DNA from: Zopfochytrium polystomum
Taxonomy: Eukaryota; Chytridiomycota; Chytridiomycetes; Chytridiales; Chytridiaceae
Length of the DNA stretch: 64,000 nt
NCBI GenBank assembly: GCA_025765615.1
Contig: JAIVFJ010000094.1
Location: 124,001-188,000, forward strand
Direction of reading: 5' to 3'
The notes under the pieces are model-generated. The model saw only the letters and a program-made list of their open reading frames with translations. It did no database searches and was not told where the DNA came from. Below, one piece after another: positions 9,226-20,341 of this stretch. The position numbers and the translations under genes are program-made. The stretch's first letter is position 1; every line of letters begins with the position of its first letter.

Positions 9226-10363
9226 GTGCCACGTCCAGTCCCACCCCCGCCGACAACGATCCCGGCCAGCAGCTCGTCCGTGCTGCGCTTCGTGCTGCTG
9301 CTGCGCCGCCGCCGCCACGCCACCACCGCGCCCGCCGCCGCCAGCACCACCACTGCGAGCCCGCCGACGACCCCGCCCGCGATCGCGCCGGTCGGCGACG
9401 ACGGCGACGACGACGACGACGACCCGTCGCTGTTGCTGTTGTTGCCCGGCGACGAAGACGTCCCGCCCGTCCCGCTCGCCTTGGCCGCAGAGTTCGGCCC
9501 CGTGCCGCTCGTGTTGACCGTCGGCGACCCGCCGCTGCCGCTGCTGCTGCTGCCGCCACCGCCCACGCTGCTGCCGCCGACGCTGCCGCCCGTCGCCGTG
9601 TCGGCGGAGCTCTGCCCGCCGCCGCCATTGTTATCCGACGTCGTCTGCGCCGGCGGCGGCGACGCGGGGTTTCCATTCGACGTCGTCGTCGTAGTTGTCT
9701 GGGGCGGCGGCTGATCCGATGTCGTCGTCGTGGTGGTGGTGCCCGTCGGCCCCGGTGGCGGCGGCTGCACCTCGCTCGTGGTCGTCGTCGTGGTCGTCCC
9801 CGTCGGGTCCGACCCCCCGGTGCCAGCCGGCGGCGACGAAACGCCGGTGTCCTGTGTTTACCAAATTTTTATTTTTTGGTTGTTAGTTGTTGGGTGGTGC
9901 GCAGTTTTTCACCAAGGAAGGGAGGGGGGCTGGCCAAAAGCGAGTGACCAAAAACCGAAAGCACGACGCATCGCAGACGCCCGCCAGCCAGCTCATGAGG
10001 AGAGAGAAAGAAGAAGAAGACGAAGGAACAGGGAACTGCGGCGCCAAACTCCACCTGACGGCGTTGCACGCGCCGGCGGCGCGGCGGCAGCCGGTCCGCG
10101 ACGGCTGCGGCGGCGCGCACGAGCCCGCCGCTATTGTCAACGTCTCGCCGGGCGACGATGCGTGCGGCGGCGGCCGGGTCAGCGTTGAGCGTCAAAAGGA
10201 GGGCGAGGGTGAGGACGAGGGCGATCGCCGTGGCGGCAGCGAGGTCGATCAGGCCGGAGATGATTCGCTGCTGCTGCGATCGCCGCCGCCGCCGCAGCCG
10301 CCGCAGCGCCGCCGAGCTGCAGCTGCTTCTGCTGCTGCTGCTGCTGGTCAGGGTGAGCATCAT
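8772..10363 (-). CDS. Mucin-like single-pass membrane protein
   Basis: Two exons, 10363..10055 and 9851..8772, join in phase 0 (donor CAG/GTGGAG, acceptor AACACAG) and give about 462 residues. Exon 1 encodes an Arg-rich head and a strong hydrophobic segment (AAATAIALVLTLALLLTLNA) ending near Ala-rich residues, which fits a signal peptide or signal anchor. Exon 2 encodes a long Thr/Pro/Ser/Gly-rich stalk likely to be O-glycosylated. A transmembrane helix (AIAGGVVGGLAVVVLAAAGA) followed by WRRRR comes next, then a low-complexity Gly/Gln/Pro cytoplasmic tail ending in an acidic EDYGEVEGL patch. The layout resembles fungal wall-stress sensors (Ser/Thr-rich stalk, TM, short tail), but no WSC or other domain is visible. 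Two Met codons (10363 and 10360) could start it. A truncated copy lies at 1550-2054. Confidence 0.6.
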
Positions 10364-11794
10364 TCGCGAGGTGGTGGCGATGGCGAGATGCGAGATGCGA
10401 TGCTGCGATGATGATGCCCCCGATCCCCGAGGTGGATGGATGGATGGATGGATGGCCTGGCTTGCTGGCTTGCTGGCTTGATGGCTTGCTGGCTGCGCTG
10501 CGCTGCCGCCTTGGCTCTTGGCTGCAACAACGAAGTAGCTCGCGCAAAGCTGAACGCTTTCGTCTGCCACCCGCGTTTGCTTTGATTTTTGTTCTCTCGC
10601 CGTCTGTCTTTCTGTCTGTCCGTCTGTCTGTCTGTCTGTCTGTCTGCCTCGCCTGCCTGGCTGCCTCCATATCCTAAAATCCAGTCTCTCTCGCTCTTTC
10701 TCTGTCCCTGGCGACCGTACCGTATTATTTACGGAGGCAAAAACAACAAAAAACTAAAACGAAAAAAAATTTTTGCGACCGTCTGTCTGCCTGAGCACTT
10801 GCATGCTTGGGGACTGTCTCTCTCTCCGCCGGCTGTCTCCCGCTCCCAGACTCTCTCACCCACACACACACACACTCAAACACTCTCTGTCTCTCTCTGC
10901 CTCTCCCTGTCTCCTCTCTTTTTCTCTCCCTCTCTGCTTCTCTCGTCTCTCTGCTTCTCTCCCTTTCCGTCTCTCTCCAAGTCCAAACCCAACATAGTCT
11001 CAACGCCGAACAAGTACTGAATCCGGCCTGATGAAAGAGAGAGACCGAAACAACGATCCGCTTATGCCATCATCATCAATCCCCCCCGCGAAGAACAAAA
11101 ACACTTTCCCAGAGAGAGAAAAAGAGAGAGAACAGGAGGGGTTGGAGGAGGAGGCAGGGGGCCTGGACGAGTGCTACCCAGGACAACAAACAACGAAGAA
11201 AGAGAGAAAAGGAAGCCTTGTAGAGGGTTAAATGGAAAAAATCATACATCATTCATGCAAGGCAAAAAAGAAAGAGAAAAAAGGCGATGAATGGCTGATC
11301 GCGTTGAAACGGATAGGATGGGAAAAAAGAAAAGGGCAAAGGTAATAGGACTGGGGGGGTGGTTGCTTGAATCGAGGGAAGCGGCGGCGAGAGGGTTTGG
11401 CGCTCTGGGGGGTTTGTAATAGTTTCTTTCGCTTTGTGTTTTTTTTTCAGCTTGGCGGGGCTTTTGATCAAGGGGGCCACCGAATAAAAAAAAAAATCAC
11501 GTTTTCTCCCAAGTGAAAGAAGAGTAAACAAAGGGAAAAAAGAGAAAAATAGATGTTTGGTTGGCCCCCGCGTCGCGGTGGGAGGTAGGGAGGAAGGAGA
11601 AATGGGAGTGGGAAGATAGATAGGTGGAGGGATGCCGCCCCCGCCCTCTCCCCCCACCCACCACTCACCCAGGATCGACGTCGCAAGGGTCCAAGCCGTT
11701 TGATAGTCCAACCCTCGGCCCGGCTTCAAGGGGAAAGGGGAGTTCCCCCATCATTCGATTTTTTCCCCTTTTCTATACCTCTTCCAGTTAATTG
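10364..11794. other. Intergenic, low-complexity DNA
   Basis: CTGT/CTGC repeats (about 10610-10650), TGGATGGA repeats (10431-10452), CT-rich tracts (10880-10980) and A-rich stretches. Long ORFs here are frame artefacts of the repeats. The part nearest 10363 is presumably promoter for the mucin-like gene. Confidence 0.6.
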
Positions 11795-13834
11795 TTACTC
11801 ATCGCCACCACCCCCCGCCGGCAGCATAATCAGGTCGATGCCCTCCGCCCGCTGCGGAGACGCTGTGATTGCCGGGCCCTTCCCCTTGTTCCTGCTGCCG
11901 GTGCTGGCGCCGCTCTGACTGCCCGAACCGCCGCCGCCGCCGACGCTGCTGTTATTGCTGCTGTTGACATTGTTGTTGCTAATGCTATTGCTGTTGTTGG
12001 CGAGCACGGACGGCGGCACCGACCCGTCGGCAAATGAGACGGCTGGCGACGGCGGCGTGCTGCTGACGGACCGAGGTGCCAGCCCCGCTCCCCCTCCCCC
12101 TCCGCCGCCGTAGCTGCTAGAAAAGCTGCCAGAGTGCCGCGCGTTCGGCTGCGCGGCTGCGCCAACCGCCCCGGGGAGCGGGGCCGCTCCCGGAATCAGC
12201 AGCATCGCGTGCGGAGGCGGCGGTGGCGGCTGGAAGGACAGCCGGTGGTGGTGGTGGTGGTGGTGGTGATGGTTCGCCGCCGCTGCCGCCGCCGCCGCCG
12301 CGGCTGCGGCTGCAGCGGCGGCAGCGGCGGCGTACGCGTACGCGTACCCGGCTGGGTCGAATGGGCCACCGGGAGGGCCGCTTCCCGGCGGGAGAGGGCC
12401 CTGGGCAAACGGTGGCGGCGGCGGCGGCGCGCCCGGCGGTGGAGGCGGTGGTGCGCCCGGAGGGTACACGACGTTCTGCGACATCCGGCGCTGGGCCATT
12501 TCCTGGTGCCACGACTGCTTCCGCTGGTGGTGCGAGAACGCGCGCCCCAGCGTGTCCGGCTCCGAGTCAGACGATCCGCCGCCGCCACCGGGGAAGCCGC
12601 TGGGCGCTGTTGCGTCAACGGGGGAAGATGTGGCCGCGATGGTTGGTGTGTTCGAGGAAGAGGCTGCCGAGGACGACGAGACGCTGTTCAGTCGGGGTCC
12701 GAGCTGAGGGTTGAAAAATTGCGAGAGGCTCGCGCCGCTGCTGGTTCTGTTCGGTCGGGGAACTCCCGAGCCGCCACTGCCGCCGCCGTTGGTACCGCCG
12801 CCGCCAACGCCGCCAGGTGGAGCGGCAAACCCACCGGACTCGACGCTGTGAACGCTGCCGACTCGCGAGCGTGGCCCCACACCTGCGGCTGATCCAGAGC
12901 CGGAGCGCGGTCTGCCGGAACCTGCGACCGCCGCAAGAATGCTCGCTCGCCGCTGGGCAAACTCTTCAGGGCTCTCGTCCATCCCGTATGCCACCACGTC
13001 CGCAGGATCGATTTCCCGAAGTGAAGACCGAATGCGAGAAGCGCGTTTGCTTTCTTTATTTTGCTGCTGCTGCTGTTGCTGTTGTTGTTCCTGCTGCTGG
13101 TGCTGCTGCATGTAGTACGTGCTGTTATAGGCCAAGGGAACCTGCACCGAGAGCGGCCTCGGGCGCCCGCCAACGGCACCTGCAGGGAGTGAGGACTGGG
13201 GAGAATGCGTCAAGACGGATCCGGTGGGAAGAGAGATTGAAGATTCGCGATGCGGGCGGCTCAGCGGCGACGACCGGAAAGCGGTGCTGCTGCCAGAGTT
13301 TCCCCGGTCGCGTTCGCGGTCACTGGGCGGTGTGAGAGTTGCGCTGGACGAGCGCAGAGTGTCCTCTCCAGAGTACACTGACGGCGACGGCCAAAGCGAC
13401 GGCCACCATCCCGACGACACGCGAGCAGTGCGGATGGCCCGCGCAGCCGCTCTGGCAGCAGCCATTTCCTCCCTTTCCTTTGCCAGAACGGCGCTGTCCT
13501 GTCGTTTCACGACAATGTATACAATAATGACTGTGAGGACAACAAACGCCATGCCAACGGCAATCCCGACAATATAGTGGCACGGAATGGATCCAACCAG
13601 GCAGGTCGACGACGGCAGGGACGCCGGTAGATTGGACGAGGAGGGAGACGCCGAGTTCGCGCCGGTGGAGTCTGGATTTGCGGCTGGATCGCCGGTGGAA
13701 GTTGTGAAGTCTGGTGGAGGTGGTGGGGGAGGCGTGTCTTGCGCATCTACTCCGATGGAAGGGCGCAGCACCAAGACGAGAAGCAGCCGAAGCACAATAC
13801 GCAAGCAGGTGAATGGGAGGGAATCGGAAGTCAT
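11795..13834 (-). CDS. Signal peptide - TM protein with long low-complexity tail
   Basis: A single exon of 679 residues starts at MTSDSLPFTC, directly before a hydrophobic signal-like stretch (CLRIVLRLLLVLVLRPSIG). A short Pro/Ser/Thr-rich outer segment follows, then Cys-containing NLPASLPSSTCLVGSIPC, a transmembrane helix (YIVGIAVGMAFVVLTVIIVY) and a long cytoplasmic tail. The tail contains poly-Gln, an ordered-looking segment (REIDPADVVAYGMDESPEEF), Pro-rich runs, about 19 Ala, 9 His, and Asn/Ser and Gly runs. The frame stays open upstream to 14311, but the chosen Met places the signal peptide correctly. The architecture resembles fungal plasma-membrane sensors; the function is unknown. The homopolymer runs are likely length-variable. 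Confidence 0.7.
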   Translation of the reverse strand: MTSDSLPFTCLRIVLRLLLVLVLRPSIGVDAQDTPPPPPPPDFTTSTGDPAANPDSTGANSASPSSSNLPASLPSSTCLVGSIPCHYIVGIAVGMAFVVLTVIIVYIVVKRQDSAVLAKEREEMAAARAAARAIRTARVSSGWWPSLWPSPSVYSGEDTLRSSSATLTPPSDRERDRGNSGSSTAFRSSPLSRPHRESSISLPTGSVLTHSPQSSLPAGAVGGRPRPLSVQVPLAYNSTYYMQQHQQQEQQQQQQQQQNKESKRASRIRSSLREIDPADVVAYGMDESPEEFAQRRASILAAVAGSGRPRSGSGSAAGVGPRSRVGSVHSVESGGFAAPPGGVGGGGTNGGGSGGSGVPRPNRTSSGASLSQFFNPQLGPRLNSVSSSSAASSSNTPTIAATSSPVDATAPSGFPGGGGGSSDSEPDTLGRAFSHHQRKQSWHQEMAQRRMSQNVVYPPGAPPPPPPGAPPPPPPFAQGPLPPGSGPPGGPFDPAGYAYAYAAAAAAAAAAAAAAAAAAANHHHHHHHHHRLSFQPPPPPPHAMLLIPGAAPLPGAVGAAAQPNARHSGSFSSSYGGGGGGGAGLAPRSVSSTPPSPAVSFADGSVPPSVLANNSNSISNNNVNSSNNSSVGGGGGSGSQSGASTGSRNKGKGPAITASPQRAEGIDLIMLPAGGGGDE

Positions 13835-15492
13835 GGAGTTGACGGCACGACCGAGTGCTCGTGGTCTAGCGAGTGTGAGAAATTTCGAAATTTTGGCACG
13901 ATTCACGACAACGGGGTCATCCTCAGGGCGTGAGACAGGCGCGGGGGAGTCAAGGGCTCCATAGCGTCGAAAGATCTGGTGGGTGTCAGGCGAGTGCGGA
14001 GCGGAGCGCAAGAAAGGAGTCCCTTTGAGCGCCCGGTGCCGACGCCCACGCCCGGCATAGGTGGTAGTGGGGCCGAACGACGCACCAGGGCCGCTCCACC
14101 TGCGGCGAGTCTCGCTTCTATCGGCAAGAATGCGACGTCGCCATCGGGCTGCAACTGGCGATGAGGTTCGCGGCGGTGGCGGCGGCGGTGCTGACGCCAA
14201 GCTGATGGTGGTGATGCACGCAGCCGATCTCGCCTCCTCCGCCGCCAACGATGATGCCGGCGAGGTCGACGCGACGCCGCTTGCATCGCCCGAGCCGGCC
14301 GACGGGTTCATCGAAAACGACCGGCTGGCTGGCAGGCGAGGTGAGCGGCAATCAAATTTTTTTTGGTTTTTTTGTTCTTTTTCCGGCTTCCAATTCGGGC
14401 TTTCTTTTTGAGCGGGAATACGAAACCGACAGAGACAAATAATTGTCGCAAAAATCAGAGGAGAGAGAGAGAGAGAGGGAGAGAGAGAGAGGCAGAGAGA
14501 GAGGTAGACAGGAATTCCCGGAAAGGAAAATGATGAGCAAACAACTCAATCTGCGTGTGCGTGCGTGTACTCAAATTTGTGCCCCGTTGGTCTTCGGAAG
14601 CTCCTTGCTCTTCGTGAAACAACACAAGGATCGGTGTGCCCTTGTAGGATTGAGCAACCCTTTCACCACGTCGCTTGGGCAGGTGGGCGGACATTAGAGT
14701 GAGGGGGGGGGAGGGGGTCTGTGAGATCCTACAGAGGGCGCGGGAGCGGGAGAACGGGGTGGGTGGTCAACAGAAGGTCCCAAGCGTGCCGTCATCGCCC
14801 GATGGATGACGCGGGCCGGCCCTGAAACGCCACGGTTATCGCGAGTACTCATGCCTGATGACATGACGATGCTGGTCTGGAAGTGGCCTGCGTAGTCGAC
14901 GTCCGGTTTCTGACGATGCGAAATGAAGTGGTTGAGTTTCGGTGGGGGTTTTCGTAACCCGCCTCCACTGGCTTGCTGCCTTGTCTTTCCATGACAAGGA
15001 GACAATTTCGTATGGACCAGAAAGTGATCAAATTTTTTCTTTTTTTGGTTTTCTCCGCGCGCCCCATGCACAGTTTTCCCATTGCAAAAGAAGGAAAAAG
15101 CCAGACCCCTTGCCGAAATAGGAGTGTATTGTCTGTCTGTCTGTCTTTCTGTCTGTCTGTTTGTCTGTCTGCGTTCTTGATTCATCCTCTATTTTCCAAT
15201 GTGATATTTTTTTTTCAGTTTGTGCAACACTGGCAGCTTTTTTTCGTGCATTGCTTGCCACCCAACCAACCAGGGCGCCGCATCTCTCGCGTGCGGAAGG
15301 GGGGCACTCTCTTGAAAGAGAGCAAAGACAGACAGACAAGAAAAAAGAAGAGGAGGGCTTGGACAGACTAGACGACTGAGAGACAGAGAGACAGACCTAG
15401 GGAAAGTCAATGACAGAAATCGATATGGAAAGAGGAAAGAGCAAAAATGAGGGAGGAAAGCGAGAGAGAGGAAAGACTGAGAGAGAGAGGGG

Positions 15493-15564
<72 letters not shown>

Positions 15565-15801
15565 ATGGAAAAGAAGAGGCGATTCAAAATTGATTTCCAA
15601 CAAATCCTTTCTCCATATCCACCACCCCTTCAATCTAGACACCTTCTCCTCGACCTCACCCTCGCTCCTCCTCGCCGGCAACCGTTCTTCCCGCGGATCC
15701 CGAGCTGGACAGGACGAGGACCAGTTTTAGCACTTCCACATCACATTCCCAGCGCTTTACTTTATCCCACCAGACCTGCTTTAGCTGGTAGCGCACAACC
15801 A
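13835..15801. other. Intergenic, low-complexity
   Basis: 13835-14311 is an open extension of the minus-strand ORF and could be 5' UTR or a longer N-terminus. The rest holds GA tracts (14457-14506, 15476-15565), CTGT repeats (15131-15172) and T tracts. I see no other gene. Confidence 0.5.
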
Positions 15802-18024
15802 ATGTCCTTCTTTGTCGGCACACTCGCCTACGGTGACGGCACCGAGAAGAAGTCGTCGTCCAACGGCGGCAACGACAGCGGCAACGGCCACGCCTCGGGT
15901 AACGGCCGCTTCAACATCGACGACGACTCGAGATCTCACCACTCCCGCCATGACGAGGAAGCCAACATCGGCATCGGCCTAAACGCCGGAAAGCCGACCG
16001 GCGGCAAGATCGCGTCATCGCGCGCCTCGCACAGTTCGTCCAACGCCACCGCTTCGGGAGGAGGCAATCGGGGCAACACCAGCAACGCACAATCCCCCAC
16101 CTCGCCGTCCTCCTCCGGCCCCACCCAACGGAAGCGTAACCTGCTGGCTCTTCCTGGCTCAAAAAGAAACGAAGGTCCTGCATCTGGTGGCGGTCTCCCC
16201 CGTCCAGCGACCTCCCCCGAGGAGAACAAGAACAAGTTCGATGCCCTGATCACTGCCTTCAAGGCCACCAAGAAGAAAAGCAACATGATTAGTCTGGTCA
16301 CCCTGATCTTCACCTGCGCCCTTATTGCGATCTCCTCGGCTGTCTGTGAGTGGCCCGCTCTCTCCCTCTCTCGCTCTCTCGTTCCCACTTCCTCGCCGTT
16401 CTGGTCCCGCTCTGGACCCCTCGTGGGAGGGGGGCATCCGCCCGAAGCTGACAACCATCTGCGAGCAATATCTCTTTTCCCGCCGCTTTCCAGTCTTCAG
16501 TGCTGAACTGACCTTTCATTCTCTTCTTCTGTTTCCTCTTTCTAGTTGTCATCTACGCTCCGGGCGAAACCCAGAGGTAAGCCCCGCATGCCCCACTTTG
16601 CATGCCTCAACCACCCGTCTGTCTCTGTCTCTGCCCCTGCCCCTCGATCCCTTTTTCTATTTCTTTCTTTCTCTTCCCCTCTTTGTCTTGTTTCTGTCTA
16701 CCACCGATCTCACCAAATCGATCTGCTTATGCACTCCCACATCGCCTCGCAATCCGTTGCAACATCTCGCCAGCACCCTGAACGTCTACCCTGACATGTC
16801 AGTCGCGCAAAACAAGCAAGACGGCGTCCTTCTCGCCTTGAAAACCACCAGCGTTGACTTCCTGAGCAACCGTGTTTCGTACAACTTGCGGCTGTACCCG
16901 TCCGGCAAGTACATTCGCAACAAGGAGCTGATGGTCAGCACCACCCCCATCTCGCTCGTCATGGACAATGTCGAGCGCAAGTTCTGGGAGGTCGCTGGAG
17001 AGGTGAACTCACAGCAGCAGCAGAACCCCTTTGACTTTATGATTGTTGCGTAAGTATAGAGTCTTTCTTTTCTTTTTTAGGGAATCGTGAGTGGCTCAGG
17101 AGAGGTTTTTGGTGGAGTGTTAATCCAACGAGGGGCGTCAGAGTGGTGTGTCGGTCATTTGTAACTCTCTATTAATCGGCTTTTATATCACGTTTGTGTT
17201 ACTGCAGAACCGGTTCCATCATGCTATACCCGTTTGACCACCACGTCAACAACTTCACTGTCTTTGCTTACGAAGGAAACGACACCACGGCCGTTGTCCC
17301 CGTCATGCTGCAGTTCAAAAATCTTGCTGAAAACTACATCATCACTCCGGAGGCCACTTACACCAACGCCAACAAGACCAGCTTAGTCGTCACTGTCGGA
17401 GTCCTGAGGAACACGGCGACTCGCATTTTCTGTGTCTTCACAGCGCTGCTCATGTGGATTCTGGGTCTCGCCGTCTTCCGGTTCGCCCTCGACGCCATGT
17501 CGGACAACTCGAAGCAGATCGAAGGCCCCGTCATGGGTGTCTGCATCGCCATGCTTTTCGCCGTCCCAGCGCTCCGCAACACACAGCCCAACATCCCCCC
17601 GATCGGCGTGCTCGCCGACGTCTTTGCCTTTTTCTGGGCCGAGCTCAGCATCATCTTCACCGCCCTCGTCCAGATGATTCTGTACACGGTCCGCAAGGCC
17701 AAGGAGGCCCAGCGCATCGCCAAGCAGCTCGAAGAGGGCCGCGCGCGCGCCGCCGAGCTCGCGGCGAAGCGAAAGGCGCGCGAGGAGGCGCGCCGCAAGG
17801 CCGAGGAGGAGCAGCGGAAGAAGGACGAGGCCGATGGAAAAAAGGTCGGCGAGACTGGCGAGAAGAAGAAGAACGAGAAGACGAACGACGAGGAAGAGGA
17901 GGACTTGGACGACGCCAACGCCGCGAACGCCATGGACGTCTGGGGCGACGCTGGGTCGTCGGCGGCCGTCGGCGGAGGCGACTTTGGCGGCGGCGGCGAC
18001 TTCGGTGGAGGCGCTGCTTTCTAA
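15802..18024 (+). CDS. DUF4436-like multi-pass membrane protein A
   Basis: Four exons (15802-16345, 16546-16576, 16774-17049, 17208-18024) join in phase to give 555 residues; donors are GTGAGT, GTAAGC and GTAAGT. The N-terminal half is Ser/Asn/Gly-rich and presumably disordered and cytosolic. A first membrane helix (SLVTLIFTCALIAISSAV) is followed by an extracytoplasmic domain (VIYAPGE, then FLSNRVSYNLRLYPSGKYI and a YPFDHHVNNF motif). Three further helices lie around VFTALLMWILGLAVFRFALD, GVCIAMLFAVPALRN and AFFWAELSIIFTALVQMILY. The pattern with PIGVL-D-FFWAE before the last helix is what I know of DUF4436. The C-terminal tail is a charged Lys/Arg/Glu coiled stretch ending in an acidic ANAANAMDVWGDAGSSAAV box. 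It is paralogous to the gene at 20342. The function of the family is unknown. Confidence 0.85.
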
Positions 18025-18986
18025 AGAAATGGGCGAGGCGAGAGCGATCCGACGGGTGTCGTCCCGGTCGTTGCTGGGAGGTTCGTTTGAAAATGAAGAG
18101 GCGGAGTTATGGTGTGGTGCGTTGGGCGGTTATCCTTTTCTTTCTGTTTTTTTTTATAAATGGGGGTTCAGTCTACCTTTCCTGTTTCCTTCGCCATTTT
18201 CTTTTTTTCTTTCTCGGTGTCTCGTCTACCGCGAATCTTTCGTCCTTCCCTTCCCCCCTCTCACCTTTCACAGCCCTCCTGGTCCTGCACCGGCTGCTTT
18301 GAATCCACATTATATGAGCCTATTTCGTTGTCCTCCCCTCCCAAGCCTTCTTGCGTTCCCTCTTTTCTCTCAATTGACGCGCTTGAGCTCGGCGGAAACG
18401 GTATTTTTCCTTTTTCTTCTTTGTTGGTGGCCTTTTTTTTTTTTGTGCTTCCGTGGACTTCTACCCCCCGCCCCCCTCTCCTTCCCCTTCCTCGCTCACC
18501 GGCGTCTTCTCTATTTTTGTACCTTCCTTTGTCCTTTATCTCTCCCACTCTCTCTCTTCTTTTTTTTTTATCTTTTCTAGTGTTTTGTTCACTGTGTTAT
18601 CCAAAAGTTTTAAGAGCCATATTTCTCGCCCATTTATCCTCGACTTCACGGGGTGGTGGTTTTTGACGAGAGCGGGGGTTGGGAGGTTTTCCCTCCTCGT
18701 GGGAATAGGCAACCCCGGGCGCAGCCAGGCCAGAAGATGCTTTTTCTTCTCTCTTTTTCTTTTCTCTCTCACCTCGCTTGCACACACCGTACACACACAC
18801 GCTCTCTCTCTCTCTCTCTCTCAACCTGATCGACGCAAATGCCCAAATGCGTTTCTCCGGAATACCCAGGGGCGATTTCTGTGTACGTTGGCAGCGGTTG
18901 TTTGGACCCCGCCCTCTTTTTTTTTTCCCCCTCTTTGAGTTTGATTGAATTCCGATGGACTCGATCCAGCATAATTGGGACCAGGC

Positions 18987-19017
<31 letters not shown>

Positions 19018-20341
19018 GATATACACACTCAAAATAAAACACCTATTTGTGTCTCTTGTTTGTTTCAAGTTGTCGTTGTCTTTTCTTGTTTTGTTTTGCT
19101 TGCTTGCTTGTTTTTTTTTTTTTTTGTTTCGTTTCTCTTTCTCTCTCAATTGCGTTTCATTTCCCCCCTCGTTCAACAAACAAGGACGACGGAAAAAACG
19201 GAGCGTTTCAAGCCCCCCAAACCAGTTATAGAAATCCAATCTGCGCCGAAAAAAGGTAAAATTTCGTTATTATGTTATATCCCTTCAGGGGGGCACCAAC
19301 CCAAATATAGCCATCACTCAATCTTTTGTCCTGTTGTCTTTGTCACTTTCTTTCCTTCCCCTGTGTCTGTCTGCCGGTTTTCCCACAACCATTCGGCCAG
19401 CCAAGTCACTGTGGTGCAAAGGAAGGATTCTCTGTCTGTCTGTCTGTCTGCCTTTCTCTCGCTCTCTCTCACACTCGTCTTCATCAACCGGTTCCCAGTC
19501 TGTCGGTCGGCTCCCCATCGCTTGTTCCATCTTGATTTGAGATTTTTTTTTTTTTCTTTTTGTTTTCCTCTTTTTTCCCTTTTCTTCCTTTGTTCTCTCT
19601 CAAGCACACTCATCTCAACATCACCTGCAGAACGGACCGCCCGAAACAAAGACAGAAAGAAAAAAAAAAAATAAATAAAAATTAGCTGACTGGAAACCTG
19701 ACCCGCCCTGTATTTTTATTCCCTGCACTGAGTCGTCGAGGCTGTCGACGCCCGCCGCCCACCAAGAGACGCCCTCACGACCATCCATCCATCCGAACCC
19801 CTCGGACCCCCCGCTCTTCCCCACCCCCCCACCCCACCCACCCACCCACACCAGCCCCCGAAAGCCACACGCACACACACACACGCACACACACGCACAC
19901 ACACGCACACACACACACACACACATACACACACACGCACCCCACACCCACACGCTCCACGTCTTCCCTCGGAAAGCCATACAAAGAAGGGAGAGAAACC
20001 GGTCACATCTCTTCACCGTTGCAGCACGCTCCCTCGCCCGCCGCCCCGCCCGGCCCGATCCTCTCTCCCCGAAAGATCAGCTGCCGTAACAAACCAATCG
20101 ATCCAGAGTGTTCGGTTTAGGATCTGTCTGTCCACCACGGTGCGTCCCCGCCCCCGCACTCGATCACCGCTCTTTGCCCTGCCCAAGTGGCTTTGTCACC
20201 CAACCATCGTCTTCCCTTTCCCCTGCTACCCAACCACGCTCTGCTGCTGATTCGACTAACACCCCTGCGATTGACCTCCTGTCACCCCCCCCGCGCCCCA
20301 CAGAATAGCGGTACAGCAATAACAGCACGGAACGAGAAACG
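18025..20341. other. Intergenic, pyrimidine-rich and microsatellite DNA
   Basis: T/C-rich sequence, GACA repeats (18984-19018), CTGT repeats (19430-19450) and a (CA)n tract at about 19868-19935. It separates the two DUF4436-like genes. No coding region is supported; ORFs here are repeat artefacts. Confidence 0.6.

Noticed and set aside
11253..11729. 158-codon minus-strand ORF
   Set aside because: Low-complexity Pro/Ser/Phe composition, no domain, no splice or signal features.
12134..12892. 252-codon plus-strand ORF and other long ORFs opposite 11795-13834
   Set aside because: They are Arg-rich shadows of a GC-rich, low-complexity coding strand.
16246..16552. Extra exon between the first and second exons of DUF4436-like gene A
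   Set aside because: The 31-nt exon already joins in phase and is matched exactly in the paralogue.
17358..17933. Minus-strand ORFs opposite the DUF4436-like genes (also 21774-22388)
   Set aside because: Antisense shadows; the same reverse-strand Ser/Ala-rich text appears in both paralogues because the sense strand is conserved.
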